NCBI GenBank assembly: GCA_947501845.1
Contig: CANMXP010000005.1
Span: 186,001-250,000, forward strand
Source of the DNA: an uncultured Flavobacteriaceae bacterium
Lineage (GTDB): Bacteria; Bacteroidota; Bacteroidia; Flavobacteriales; Flavobacteriaceae
Direction of reading: 5' to 3'
DNA length: 64,000 nucleotides
Below, one piece after another: positions 36,223 to 45,395 of the stretch. How positions within the stretch are numbered: position 1 is the first letter of the stretch; every line of letters starts with the position of its first letter. The notes below the pieces were generated by a model that saw only the letters and a program-made list of their open reading frames with translations, searched no databases and was not told the origin of the DNA. The translations under genes and the position numbers were made by a program.

Positions 36223-37599
36223 CTAAAGGTGTATTACTTCATCATAAGCATCAGCAACGGCTTCCATAACAGCTTCACTCATAGTAGGGTGAGGGTGCAC
36301 AGCTTTTAATACCTCATGACCAGTGGTTTCTAGTTTCCTACCTAAAACAGCTTCTGCTATCATATCGGTAACACCAGCACCAATCATATGGCAACCTAGC
36401 CACTCGCCATATTTTGCATCAAAAATTACTTTTACAAAGCCATCAGATGCCCCACCTGCTTTAGCTTTACCTGAGGCCGAGAATGGAAATTTACCAACTT
36501 TTATATCTAAGCCTTTTTCTTTAGCCTGTTTTTCGGTTAAACCTACACTGGCAACTTCTGGTGAGCAATATGTACAACCAGGAATATTGCCATAGTCTAA
36601 AGCTTCTACATGCTGACCAGCCAATTTCTCAACACATAAGATACCTTCTGCAGAAGCAACATGTGCCAAGGCTTGACCAGGTGTTACATCACCTATAGCA
36701 TAATAACCAGGAATGTTAGTTTGGTAAAAATCGTTAACAATAATCTTATCTCTATCTACAACAATGCCAACATCTTCCAGTCCAATATTTTCAATATTTG
36801 TTTTAATACCTACAGCAGATAAAATAATATCGGCTTCAAGAACTTCTTCGCCTTTTTTGGTTTTCACGGTTGCTTTTACACCTTCTCCAGATGTATCAAC
36901 AGAAGTCACTTCGGCAGAAGTCTTAATTTTTATACCACTTTTCTTAAACGAGCGCTCCAATTGTTTAGAAACATCTTCGTCTTCAACAGGCACTATATTG
37001 GGTAAGTATTCAACAACGGTTACCTCTGTACCCATAGAATTGTAAAAATATGCAAACTCAACACCAATAGCACCAGACCCAACAACGATCATTTTCTTTG
37101 GTTGTTTTGGTAAACTCATGGCTTCTCTATATCCAATAACCTTTTTACCGTCTTGAGGTAAACTAGGCAGCTCACGAGATCGAGCACCAGTTGCTATAAT
37201 GATGTTATCGGCACTATATTCGGTTCCATCTACATCAACCTTTTTACCAGGTTTCAGTTTTCCAAAACCATTAATGACGTCAATTTTATTCTTTTTCATT
37301 AAAAACTGAACACCTTTACTCATGCCTTCAGCAACACCACGACTACGTTTTACCACAGCATCAAAATCTTTGTCAAAATCTTTAACTGTAAGTCCATAAT
37401 CTCCAGCATGTTTAAGATATTCAAATACCTGGGCAGATTTCAATAAAGCTTTCGTTGGGATACATCCCCAATTCAAGCATACACCTCCAAGATTTTCTTT
37501 TTCAACAATCGCAGTTTTAAAACCTAATTGAGATGCTCTAATAGCTGTAACATAACCACCAGGACCGCTTCCAAGAACTATAATATCGTATTTACTCAT
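36223..37599 (-). CDS. lpdA: Dihydrolipoyl dehydrogenase
   Basis: The E3 flavoenzyme of 2-oxoacid dehydrogenase and glycine cleavage complexes; it reoxidises dihydrolipoamide with NAD. Seen in 458 residues: FAD motif GSGPGGYVTAIRASQLG, the redox disulfide CLNWGC in GGVCLNWGCIPTKALL, the NAD motif GSGAIGVEFAYFYNSMG, a second FAD site (GYYAIGDVTPG) and the catalytic His-Glu pair in VHPHPTMSEAV. All are intact. No E1 or E2 genes are near, so which complex it serves is open. Confidence 0.93.
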   Translation of the reverse strand: MSKYDIIVLGSGPGGYVTAIRASQLGFKTAIVEKENLGGVCLNWGCIPTKALLKSAQVFEYLKHAGDYGLTVKDFDKDFDAVVKRSRGVAEGMSKGVQFLMKKNKIDVINGFGKLKPGKKVDVDGTEYSADNIIIATGARSRELPSLPQDGKKVIGYREAMSLPKQPKKMIVVGSGAIGVEFAYFYNSMGTEVTVVEYLPNIVPVEDEDVSKQLERSFKKSGIKIKTSAEVTSVDTSGEGVKATVKTKKGEEVLEADIILSAVGIKTNIENIGLEDVGIVVDRDKIIVNDFYQTNIPGYYAIGDVTPGQALAHVASAEGILCVEKLAGQHVEALDYGNIPGCTYCSPEVASVGLTEKQAKEKGLDIKVGKFPFSASGKAKAGGASDGFVKVIFDAKYGEWLGCHMIGAGVTDMIAEAVLGRKLETTGHEVLKAVHPHPTMSEAVMEAVADAYDEVIHL

Positions 37600-37771
37600 G
37601 TGTTAAATTTTAGGGTACGAATTTACGAAATCGAATTTGAATAAAGAATATTGAAGGCTTTAAATTTGCATCTTTGTGTTACCTTTGTCCCGCAAGTATT
37701 TATATGTGAAATTAGCATAGTTAAAATTATGTAAATCATATAAAATCTATTAAAAAAATAAGAACTTGCTT

Positions 37772-39052
37772 ATGAATATAAAAAGAACAAGTTTCCCTCG
37801 TGTTGTTATTGTAGGTGGTGGTTTTGCTGGAGTTGCTTTGGCCAAGAAATTATCGAAACAAGATCTTCAAGTTGTTTTATTGGATAAGAATAACTATCAT
37901 ACGTTTCAACCACTGTTATACCAAGTGTCTACAGGTGGATTAGAACCAGATTCCATTGCTTACCCTATAAGAAAAATATTAAAAAACTTTCCCAATTTCC
38001 ATTTTAGATTGGCTCATGTTGAAGAAATCGATACAGAAAAAAATAAAGTCATTACCAATATTGGTGAGCTTAATTTCGATTATCTCGTGATAGCATCAGG
38101 TTCTACAACCAATTATTTTGGAAATAAAGCTATAGAAAAATATAGCATGGCCATGAAAACCATACCGCAGTCCCTTAATTTAAGAAGTCTGATTTTAGAG
38201 AATTTTGAGGATGCATTGCTTACTTCAGATTTAAATGAGCGGAATGCACTTATGAATTTTGTAATTGTTGGTGGCGGACCAACAGGCGTGGAGTTAGCTG
38301 GTGCTCTGGCTGAAATTAAAAAAGGTATTTTACCAAAAGATTATCCAGATTTAGATACCCGATTGGCACAAATTCATGTTATTCAATCTGGTAATTGTAT
38401 TCTAAAAGGGATGAGTGCCAAGGCTTCTGAAAGCGCTGAAGAATTTTTAGAGAAATTAGGGGTTAATGTATGGAAAAATGTTAGAGTAACTAACTACGAT
38501 GGTAGGACAGTCACGACTAACACCGACTTAACTTTCGAAACAGCTACTTTAATTTGGGCAGCAGGTGTAAAGGGTAAAACGATAAAAGGTTTAGATGCCG
38601 AAAATTTTGTGACCAGAGGCAATAGGCTTATTGTCAATGAATTTAATCAGGTTAAAGAATTCGATCATATTTTTGCGATAGGCGATGTAGCTTGTATGGT
38701 AACAGAAGCGTATCCTAATGGGTTGCCAATGATGGCGCAACCAGCTATTCAGCAGGGAGATCAGTTAGGAGACAATATTTTGCGATTAATTGAAGAACAA
38801 CCTATGCAACCTTTTATTTATAAAGATAAAGGTACTATGGCGACAATAGGAAGAAACAAAGCCGTAGTAGATTTAAGAAAATTTAAGTTTCAAGGTGTTT
38901 TTGCTTGGTACATTTGGATGTTTGTCCACCTCTTTTTTTTAATAGGCTTTAGAAACCGCATGGTCGTTTTTATAAACTGGGTGTATAATTATGTGAGGTT
39001 TGATAGAGAAGCTCGCTTAATTATTAGGCCTTTTAAGAAGACTTTAAAATAA
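37772..39052 (+). CDS. NDH-2-like NAD(P)H dehydrogenase (FAD-dependent)
   Basis: A 426-residue flavoprotein. I start it at the ATG at 37772 (MNIKRTSFPRVVIVGGG) rather than a TTG six bases earlier. The FAD motif VVIVGGGFAGVALAKKL and the NADH motif FVIVGGGPTGVELAGALAE are typical. FQPLLYQVSTGGL and the C-terminal hydrophobic part (WYIWMFVHLFFLIGF, then FINWVYNYVRF) match type II NADH:quinone dehydrogenases that sit on the inner membrane and pass electrons to quinone without pumping protons. Upstream TACCTTTG (37680-37687) may be its -7 element. Confidence 0.88.
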   Translation: MNIKRTSFPRVVIVGGGFAGVALAKKLSKQDLQVVLLDKNNYHTFQPLLYQVSTGGLEPDSIAYPIRKILKNFPNFHFRLAHVEEIDTEKNKVITNIGELNFDYLVIASGSTTNYFGNKAIEKYSMAMKTIPQSLNLRSLILENFEDALLTSDLNERNALMNFVIVGGGPTGVELAGALAEIKKGILPKDYPDLDTRLAQIHVIQSGNCILKGMSAKASESAEEFLEKLGVNVWKNVRVTNYDGRTVTTNTDLTFETATLIWAAGVKGKTIKGLDAENFVTRGNRLIVNEFNQVKEFDHIFAIGDVACMVTEAYPNGLPMMAQPAIQQGDQLGDNILRLIEEQPMQPFIYKDKGTMATIGRNKAVVDLRKFKFQGVFAWYIWMFVHLFFLIGFRNRMVVFINWVYNYVRFDREARLIIRPFKKTLK

Positions 39053-39060
39053 TACTTTTG

Positions 39061-39535
39061 ATATCTGGAGTTATGAGTTGGAATGCTTCTGCCTAACTAG
39101 AGGTAAGTCTATATTCTTTTTTCTTGATCTCGCTAAGACGCAAAGTGATATTGTACAATGCTTTTTATGAATTATGAGTTGTCAAGTTTCAGGCTAACTA
39201 AAAACAAGTCTATATTCTTAGTTCTAACAGCGAAGCAGTCTTAAATCTTTTTTCTTGATCTCGCAAAGACGCAAAGTCGCAAAGGAATATTGTACAATGC
39301 TTTTTATGAATTATGGGTTGTCAAGTTTCAACCTACCTAACTAAAAACAAGTCTATATTTTTAATTCTAACAGCGAAGCGGTCTTAATTCTTTTTCTTGA
39401 TCTCGCAAAGCCGCAAAGTCGCAAAGCAATATTGTACAATGCTTTTTATGAATTATGAGTTGCCAAGTTTCAACCTAACTAAAAACAAGTCTTTGTTCTT
39501 AATTCTAACAGCGAAGCGATCTTAATTCTTTTGAA
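39061..39535 (+). repeat. Tandem intergenic repeat array (about 131-142 bp units)
   Basis: Three near-complete units start at TTCTTGATCTCGC (39121, 39252 and 39394), with spacings of 131 and 142 bases, after a partial unit from 39061. Each has a CGCAAAG-rich start, ATTGTACAATGC, GAATTATG, AACTAAAAACAAGTC and ends in CTAACAGCGAAGC...TTAATTCTTTT. No open reading frame spans the array. A 49-base fragment recurs at 32530-32578. No transposase is near. Confidence 0.92.
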
Positions 39536-39539
39536 CAAA

Positions 39540-40094
39540 CTACAGATCATCTGTGAAATGACGTCTGCCTTTTTCTTTACTAAACTTTTCTGCATTGTAT
39601 TTTGAAGAATCTCCTTTTGGAATGGATAAAGATTGCCAGTTCTTACCTTTTAACAGTTTTCCAAGAAAAACGATTTGTCCCATATGATAAGCATAATGGG
39701 CCAATTGCCTGTTGATAGCTTCGGTAACCGTATGTCCTTGGTTTCGGATATAAATTATAGATTCTAAATCAGATTCAGATAATGGCGTAATAGCTTCAAA
39801 TAAGCAATGCCATCCCTTGTTCCAGTCTTCTATAAGTTCTTTTTTTGAAGTATAAGTATCTTCAAATTCTAAATCGCGATGCCTCCATACTTTTTCACCA
39901 TCTTCAGTTAAGAAATTGGTCCATCTGCTTAACATATTACCAACCAGATGCTTTGCAACAATAGTAATAGGATTGGAGTCTTCTACAAATTCTTTTTGGA
40001 GTTCTTCAAAGCTGAGTTGTTGAAAGGTTTTATCACCTAAACTTTTATAATATTCAAATTGTTTAATGATACTAGGTAGGTAGGATGTTTGCAT
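39540..40094 (-). CDS. DinB/DUF1572-like protein
   Basis: A 184-residue cytosolic protein of the DinB-like four-helix bundle type, close to DUF1572. It has QFEYYKSLGDKTFQQLSFEE at the start, KHLVGNMLSRWTNFLTEDGE with a likely metal-binding His, and HYAYHMGQIVFLGKLL with the second His cluster. DinB-like proteins bind a divalent metal and some act as thiol-dependent S-transferases; the substrate is unknown. Its stop codon lies a few bases after the 39-kb repeat array. Confidence 0.85.
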   Translation of the reverse strand: MQTSYLPSIIKQFEYYKSLGDKTFQQLSFEELQKEFVEDSNPITIVAKHLVGNMLSRWTNFLTEDGEKVWRHRDLEFEDTYTSKKELIEDWNKGWHCLFEAITPLSESDLESIIYIRNQGHTVTEAINRQLAHYAYHMGQIVFLGKLLKGKNWQSLSIPKGDSSKYNAEKFSKEKGRRHFTDDL

Positions 40095-40161
40095 ACCTTA
40101 AAAGTAACCCATCAATTTTTAAAGTCCAAATTTGAAATTCGTTTTTTGAAAATTTTATAGT

Positions 40162-40635
40162 CTATTTTTTAGGAATAAATTTTAAAGCTATTCCATTAAT
40201 ACAATGACGTTTACCTGTAGTCTCTTTGGGGCCATCATTAAAAACATGACCTAAATGTCCGCCACATGTAGCACAGTGTTCTTCATCGCGCGAATACCCT
40301 AATTTATTATCGGAACCAAAAGCAACATTCCCTTTAATTTCTCTGTCAAAACTAGGCCACCCAGTACCAGAATCAAATTTATGCTCACTTTTAAATAGAG
40401 GTGTATTACATGCTGCACAGGCGTAAATACCTGCTTTGTAATTTTTATTTAAAGGACTTGAAAAAGGGCGTTCCGTTCCAGCTTCCCTAAGCACATAATA
40501 TTCCATATCGGATAATTGTGCTTTCCATTCGGCATTGGTTTTAGAAACCTCATAGACTTTTTGCTCTTTTTTCTGGGCATTACTATTACAATTTAATAAT
40601 GTTATTGTTAAACACAATAGTATTAGCTTCTTCAT
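40162..40635 (-). CDS. msrB: Peptide-methionine (R)-S-oxide reductase MsrB, lipoprotein form
   Basis: The enzyme reduces methionine-R-sulfoxide in damaged proteins. It has a lipoprotein-like signal ending LLNC (C16), so it probably works in the envelope. The SelR domain is complete in 157 residues: zinc cysteines in YACAACNTP (C73, C76) and HCATCGG (C121, C124), the substrate motif FDSGTGWPSF and the catalytic Cys145 in GKRHCINGIAL. It is divergent from the M48 peptidase gene, itself a lipoprotein. Confidence 0.93.
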   Translation of the reverse strand: MKKLILLCLTITLLNCNSNAQKKEQKVYEVSKTNAEWKAQLSDMEYYVLREAGTERPFSSPLNKNYKAGIYACAACNTPLFKSEHKFDSGTGWPSFDREIKGNVAFGSDNKLGYSRDEEHCATCGGHLGHVFNDGPKETTGKRHCINGIALKFIPKK

Positions 40636-40794
40636 AATTATTTGAGTTGTTTTTTATATGTGTCGTACCTATTGGTGATACATGACATTTTTAATGCCAT
40701 ATTTTTTTCTGTGTGATGTGACCAATAAAAACCAATGGTGTCTAAACTATTAAGATACAAATTTTGTACTTTTATAAAATATTATAAACCTTAT

Positions 40795-41613
40795 ATGATG
40801 AAATTAAAAAAAGCACTTTTAGTATTTGGGATGGTAGTATTCATATTATCATGTGCTACAAATCCATTTACTGGTAAAAAGACCATGGCATTAGTGCCTA
40901 ATTCTCAATTGTTTCCAACAGCTTTTGCTCAATATGACCAGTTTTTAACAGACAATAAAGTTGTTAAAGGGACAAAAGATGCTGCTATGATAACCAGAGT
41001 AGGGCAGCGTATCGCTGTAGCTGCAGAACGCTGGTTAAATGCAAATGGCCATCAAGGCTATTTAAAAGATTATAAGTGGGAATATAATTTGGTAGATGAT
41101 AAAACAGTTAATGCCTGGTGTATGCCTGGAGGTAAAATAGTATTCTATACGGGTATTTTGCCAATTGCGGATGGAGAAACAGGAGTGGCTGCTATTATGG
41201 GGCACGAAGTAGCACACGCACTGGCAAATCATGGACAACAGCGTATGAGTGCAGCTTATGTTCAACAAGGGCTAGCTGTAGCTGGGAATATTGCGATTAA
41301 AGACGAAAAATCCAGAAATGCTTTTAATCAATATTATGGTGTTGGATCTCAAGTAGGCGTGATGTTACCTTTTAGCAGAAGTCATGAAACAGAAGCAGAT
41401 AAAATAGGTCTGTATCTAATGGCAATTGCTGGTTATAACCCAGATGAAGCATCAGAATTATGGAAGCGTATGAAAGCGAACAGCGGCGGAAATGCGCCAC
41501 CAGAAATTTTAAGTACGCACCCATCGAACGATTCTCGTATTGCAAATCTAAAAGCATTAGCTCCTACAGCCAAAGCGGAAGCTAAAAAATTTGGTGTTAC
41601 TAAATTTAAATAA
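40795..41613 (+). CDS. M48 family metallopeptidase lipoprotein
   Basis: I start at the ATG at 40795 (MMKLKKALLVFGMVVFILSC), which gives a lipoprotein signal with Cys20; the frame is open 20 codons earlier but that stretch is not signal-like. The zinc motif is HEVAH (IMGHEVAHALANHG, H137/E138/H141), and the third ligand is the Glu of SRSHETEADKIGL. This is the Ste24/HtpX-like M48 fold, in a periplasmic or membrane-attached form as in LoiP and BepA of enterobacteria. It probably takes part in outer-membrane quality control, by family inference. A hairpin follows just before the next gene. Confidence 0.9.
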   Translation: MMKLKKALLVFGMVVFILSCATNPFTGKKTMALVPNSQLFPTAFAQYDQFLTDNKVVKGTKDAAMITRVGQRIAVAAERWLNANGHQGYLKDYKWEYNLVDDKTVNAWCMPGGKIVFYTGILPIADGETGVAAIMGHEVAHALANHGQQRMSAAYVQQGLAVAGNIAIKDEKSRNAFNQYYGVGSQVGVMLPFSRSHETEADKIGLYLMAIAGYNPDEASELWKRMKANSGGNAPPEILSTHPSNDSRIANLKALAPTAKAEAKKFGVTKFK

Positions 41614-41707
41614 TGAAGTTTTAAACTTTTTGTTTTAATCAAAGAAAAGTTTAAAATCACTTCATACTATTTTAATGTAGAAATAAAAATATTTGATTAT
41701 TTTAGTG

Positions 41708-41734
41708 AGCTGCTCATAAAAGAGCAGCTTTTTT
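41708..41734 (+). terminator. Hairpin with T-run ending at the UMF1 start codon
   Basis: AGCTGCTC (41708-41715) pairs with GAGCAGCT (41722-41729), then a T-run (to 41734). The start codon of the next gene is at 41738, only three bases on. It looks like a terminator for the M48 gene or an attenuator for the transporter. Confidence 0.75.
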
Positions 41735-41737
41735 ATT

Positions 41738-43135
41738 ATGGCAGTACTAGAAAAAGGGAGTAAAAAACTCTTAAACGCCTGGGCATTTTACGATTGGGCA
41801 AATTCGGTTTATACCTTAACAATCACATCATCTATATTTCCGATATTTTATTCGGCGTTATTTCTTTCGGAAATTAAAACTGTTTCGGCTTTTGGAACCG
41901 AGTTTAAAAGCACTGCTCTTATAACATTTGTTACGGCTTTTACCTTCTTAATAGTCGCTTTTATGTCTCCAATATTATCTGGTATAGCCGATTACATTGG
42001 TAATAAAAAGAACTTTTTAAAGTTCTTTTGTTATGTAGGAAGTGCAGGTTGTATAGGATTGTATTGGTTTAGCTTAGACCAGATCCATCTAAGTTTATTA
42101 TTCTATTTTATGGGTTTAATAGGCTATTGGGGGAGCTTGGTTTTTTATAACTCTTATTTGCCAGATATTGCATATGAAGAACAACAAGATAGCATTAGCG
42201 CCAAAGGCTTTTCAATGGGGTATCTGGGAAGTGTCATTTTATTGATTTTGAACTTATTGATGGTTATGTTTCCGCAGTGGTTCGGTTTTGATATTAGTAT
42301 ATCAGATTCTTTAAGAGAAACTGGGACTGAGGCAGAAATCAATGCAGCCTTAAAAACAGCAAAAGATGTAGCTTCTTTAGAGGCTATGAAGATATCATTT
42401 ATTACAGTGGGTGTTTGGTGGGCATTATTTAGTCAATATTCATTTCATTATTTACCAAAGGGAACATCATCAGGGCACAAAGTAACACGTGCGATTGTTT
42501 TTAATGGTTTAAAAGAATTGAGACAAGTATGGAAACAATTAAAGCAAGATTTAAGATTGAAACGTTATTTGTATGCCTTTTTTGTGTTTAGTATGGCGGT
42601 GCAGACCATTATGCTAGTGGCGGCTTATTTTGGAGAAGAAGAAATTGCTTGGGGAGGTGATTCAGATAAGACAATAGGATTAATAGGAAGTATTTTACTT
42701 ATTCAACTCGTAGCAGTACTTGGTGCTTTTTTAACATCAAGAGCTTCTTCAAAATTTGGAAATATTAAAACTTTGATTGCCATTAATTTTATTTGGATGG
42801 CATTGTGTTTTTATGCCTTTTTTATGGAAACGCCTTTACAATTTTATATTGCAGCATCCGTAGTTGGTTTGGTTATGGGGGGAATTCAATCTTTAGCCAG
42901 ATCTACTTATTCAAAATTTTTACCAGAAACAGAAGACACAACCTCGTTTTTTAGCTTTTATGATGTTGCCGAAAAAATAGGCATCGTTATTGGTATGGGG
43001 ATTTTTGCAACCATAGATCAGGTTACGGGGAGTATGCGAAATGCCATTCTGTTTTTATTTGTTTTCTTTTTAGCAGGAATTATCATGCTGTTTAGAGTCC
43101 CTAAAATTAAACTAGAATTAAACAAGGCTGGGTAA
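41738..43135 (+). CDS. MFS transporter of the UMF1/Atg22-like family
   Basis: A 465-residue inner-membrane protein with about 12 predicted helices. The start is supported by KGSKKLLNAWAFYDWANSVY, the signature of the UMF1/Atg22-like group; the YDWANS motif is present at about 18. The long loop near 190-230 and FFSFYDVAEKIGIVIGMGIF near 415 are also typical. Members export amino acids or other small molecules; the substrate here is not known. The start codon touches a hairpin and T-run, see findings. Confidence 0.88.
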   Translation: MAVLEKGSKKLLNAWAFYDWANSVYTLTITSSIFPIFYSALFLSEIKTVSAFGTEFKSTALITFVTAFTFLIVAFMSPILSGIADYIGNKKNFLKFFCYVGSAGCIGLYWFSLDQIHLSLLFYFMGLIGYWGSLVFYNSYLPDIAYEEQQDSISAKGFSMGYLGSVILLILNLLMVMFPQWFGFDISISDSLRETGTEAEINAALKTAKDVASLEAMKISFITVGVWWALFSQYSFHYLPKGTSSGHKVTRAIVFNGLKELRQVWKQLKQDLRLKRYLYAFFVFSMAVQTIMLVAAYFGEEEIAWGGDSDKTIGLIGSILLIQLVAVLGAFLTSRASSKFGNIKTLIAINFIWMALCFYAFFMETPLQFYIAASVVGLVMGGIQSLARSTYSKFLPETEDTTSFFSFYDVAEKIGIVIGMGIFATIDQVTGSMRNAILFLFVFFLAGIIMLFRVPKIKLELNKAG

Positions 43136-43176
43136 ACAACTACTTTAATGGCAAGATGATAGCCATTTAAAATAAA

Positions 43177-43205
43177 AAAGGTAGCAATTTTAAATTACTA
43201 CCTTT
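43177..43205. terminator. Bidirectional terminator between transporter and astacin genes
   Basis: AAAGGTAG (43177-43184) pairs with CTACCTTT (43198-43205) around AATTTTAAATT, with an A-run before it. It lies between the stops of two converging genes. Confidence 0.8.
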
Positions 43206-43258
43206 ATATATAAGAATATGTCTAATTAATCCACTGTTATAAGTAGGTTATTGATATA

Positions 43259-44290
43259 TTAATTATTACCGCATCTGGCTATTCGATTCCATCTGGTAAA
43301 ATCGCGTTCAAATAGATATCCTGCATAAGTTACTTTATCCCCAACAAAATACCTTTTAGATCTGCTCCAAGCTTCAACGCCCTCACATGGATCGTTTGTT
43401 GGGTCTGGAGGCGTCGTGCTAGAAAGATAAATACTATTAGTTCCTTCAATGTCTAATGCAGATAATTGAGCGCGTCTTCTGGGAAGCACATTACCACTAA
43501 GGTCGGTAATTGTTGGTCTTCCGTTTTTGCTAAAAGTATAACTACCGTACATCATCGTTGAATTGATATCAAAATCTCTTGTTAAAAGAGTGGCAGAATT
43601 GCTTTTAAAGAATTGATCTTCTGCGCCATCTCTAATATTTTCATAATTAATTATGATGTGATTGTCTCTATCTGAACGATTTTGCTCATGGATATAGCCT
43701 AATGTATGTCCAATTTCATGAATAATTACTAAGGCAGTTGTTGCTGTTCCTAATCTAATATAACCTCTAGATCCATTAGCGCCTAAAGTGGCAACACCGC
43801 AATTGCAAGAATCACCATTGCTGCTTATAGTAACATAAATAGACTCATTAGTACGTTCTTTAAACCGTATGTTTGTTTTGCTTTCCCATTCGTCTATAGA
43901 TTTTTGAAGTTCATTTTTTACTGACTCACTTAAACCTTGAACAACATATACAACCGTACTATTGGGCCATTTACGAACGCCATTGGCTATAGCTAACTTA
44001 CCCTTATTGGTAAGTTCAGGATTTGGAGGTTCATTATTGTTAAACGTAATTTCGGTATCCGTAAGTTGTTCTTCAAACAACCTAATATCGGTACCTTGAA
44101 GTGAGAAAGTACCATCTTCTTCTTTTTTTACTTTAACACGTTCACCAAGAAAATATTTTTCGATAAATTCTTGATCTTTTGTTGGAGCTTCATTAACAGG
44201 TTCTGTACTTTCTCCATCTTCGCATGAAGCAAAAATTAGTACAAAAGCAAATAGGCTAATTTTAAATTTTTTAAAAATTGTTGTTTTCAT
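43259..44290 (-). CDS. Astacin-like M12A metallopeptidase lipoprotein
   Basis: A 343-residue protein with a lipoprotein signal (FAFVLIFASC, Cys23). The astacin zinc motif is complete: HEIGHTLGYIHEQNRSDRD near residue 190, with three His ligands, the catalytic Glu and the Arg-Asp that follow. The Met-turn STMMYGSYTF follows at about 247. The last 45 residues (WSRSKRYFVGDKVTYAGYLF) look like a small carbohydrate-binding domain of the chitin-binding type 3 kind. Astacins are endopeptidases; here it is probably displayed on the cell surface and may target peptides or glycoproteins attached to chitin-like material. The last point is inference. Confidence 0.9.
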   Translation of the reverse strand: MKTTIFKKFKISLFAFVLIFASCEDGESTEPVNEAPTKDQEFIEKYFLGERVKVKKEEDGTFSLQGTDIRLFEEQLTDTEITFNNNEPPNPELTNKGKLAIANGVRKWPNSTVVYVVQGLSESVKNELQKSIDEWESKTNIRFKERTNESIYVTISSNGDSCNCGVATLGANGSRGYIRLGTATTALVIIHEIGHTLGYIHEQNRSDRDNHIIINYENIRDGAEDQFFKSNSATLLTRDFDINSTMMYGSYTFSKNGRPTITDLSGNVLPRRRAQLSALDIEGTNSIYLSSTTPPDPTNDPCEGVEAWSRSKRYFVGDKVTYAGYLFERDFTRWNRIARCGNN

Positions 44291-44401
44291 TAATTTCAGG
44301 TTTTTGGGACTATAGAATAATTCTTACATGTTAATGAAAACTAAAAATTTGCTTGAAATATTGCTAACGAATATGTTAATGAAATGTTAAATATTCAAAA
44401 T

Positions 44402-44557
44402 ATGTGGATTAAACCATGGATTATTTTAGCAATAGTAGTTGTGATATTCTTAAATGAAGACGTAGTTAATATAGCACACCGAAACGTTCTGAAAGCTAAC
44501 AAGCGATTAAGAATAGTATTAATTCTATTTTTAATCGCTTGTTTTTTAATTATTTAA
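44402..44557 (+). CDS. Possible small two-helix membrane protein
   Basis: A 51-codon frame starts at ATG 44402 in the otherwise gene-free gap between two minus-strand genes. It encodes a hydrophobic stretch (WIILAIVVVIFL), a charged loop (NEDVVNIAHRNVLKANKRLR) and a second hydrophobic stretch (IVLILFLIACFLII). It could be a real small membrane protein. The second half overlaps a strong hairpin, so coding could also be accidental. No family is recognised. Confidence 0.35.
   Translation: MWIKPWIILAIVVVIFLNEDVVNIAHRNVLKANKRLRIVLILFLIACFLII
44498..44547 (+). terminator. Strong hairpin between two minus-strand genes
   Basis: AACAAGCGATTAA (44498-44510) pairs with TTAATCGCTTGTT (44531-44543), and GAATAG (44511-44516) further pairs with CTATTT (44525-44530), giving a stem of about 19 bp with a T-rich tail. 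On the plus strand it has no known upstream gene apart from the 51-codon frame. Confidence 0.6.
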
Positions 44558-44633
44558 AATGTGTTGTCTAGACTTTTTCCTGAGAAAATATTTTTTGTGT
44601 ACAGACGGTTATTGATTGACCAAATTTAAGTTC

Positions 44634-45368
44634 TTAATTATTAGTAATACTTCCAGAGCCTGCAACTTTAGTGTCCATAGTAGGATTGCCTTTATAAACA
44701 ATATCACCAGAGCCCGCTACTCTTGCTTTTAATGTTGCATTACTAACCACCTTGGCATCACCAGAGCCTGCCACAGAAACTTCTGTGTTGTTGGCTTGTA
44801 AATCGAAACCATGAAAGTCACCAGACCCAGCCACCTTGGCTACTAAACTATTAGTGTCTCCTTTTAATTTAAGATCGCCAGATCCTGCTATGGAAGCCTT
44901 GGTAGATGATGCTTTTATATCAAGAATGATATCTCCAGAACCAGCTAAGGAAACATCCAAATGGTTTGCTGTTATAATATCTTCGTTCCATAAATCACCA
45001 GACCCAGCAAGAGAGACATTACTAATATCTTTAAATGGAATTGTGATTTTTATAGTTTTATTTCTACTAGGTTTTATATTAGAGCCTTTTTTTGTCCTTA
45101 CAATTAAATTATTGTTTTTAACCTCTGTAATGATATAGTCTAATAAATTTTCTTCTCCTTCAATTTTAATATTTCCTTCGTTGCCATTAACAATAACAAA
45201 ATCCATGCTTCCAGCACATTTTATACCATCATATTCTGAAGTTGTTCTGGTTATGGTGGTTACATTTCCATTTCCCTTTACAGATTTACCCCATTGGGCA
45301 TACGATGTAGTTGCTAAAAGTAAAGTGGCAATAATTAAGACTGTTTGTTTTTTGATTAATTTTTTCAT
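44634..45368 (-). CDS. Head GIN domain-like protein (DUF2807)
   Basis: A 244-residue exported protein with a signal peptide (about 1-24). The body is a DUF2807-like beta-solenoid with regularly spaced AGSGD turns (LAGSGDLWNEDI, LAGSGDIILDI, IAGSGDLKLKG, VAGSGDFHGFD, VAGSGDAKVVS, VAGSGDIVYKG), ending in VAGSGSITNN. DUF2807 is called a putative autotransporter-adhesin head GIN domain. It is likely a periplasmic or surface protein. It is the last gene of an operon that begins with an ECF sigma factor. Confidence 0.88.
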   Translation of the reverse strand: MKKLIKKQTVLIIATLLLATTSYAQWGKSVKGNGNVTTITRTTSEYDGIKCAGSMDFVIVNGNEGNIKIEGEENLLDYIITEVKNNNLIVRTKKGSNIKPSRNKTIKITIPFKDISNVSLAGSGDLWNEDIITANHLDVSLAGSGDIILDIKASSTKASIAGSGDLKLKGDTNSLVAKVAGSGDFHGFDLQANNTEVSVAGSGDAKVVSNATLKARVAGSGDIVYKGNPTMDTKVAGSGSITNN

Positions 45369-45395
45369 GTGATTTAAAGATTTATTATTGATGAA

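Noticed and set aside
37651-37687. TACCTTTG with TTG upstream as a full promoter of the NDH-2-like gene
   Set aside because: The -7 element fits but the nearest TTG sites are 11 or 26 bases away, outside the usual spacing; it is mentioned only as a possible -7 element.
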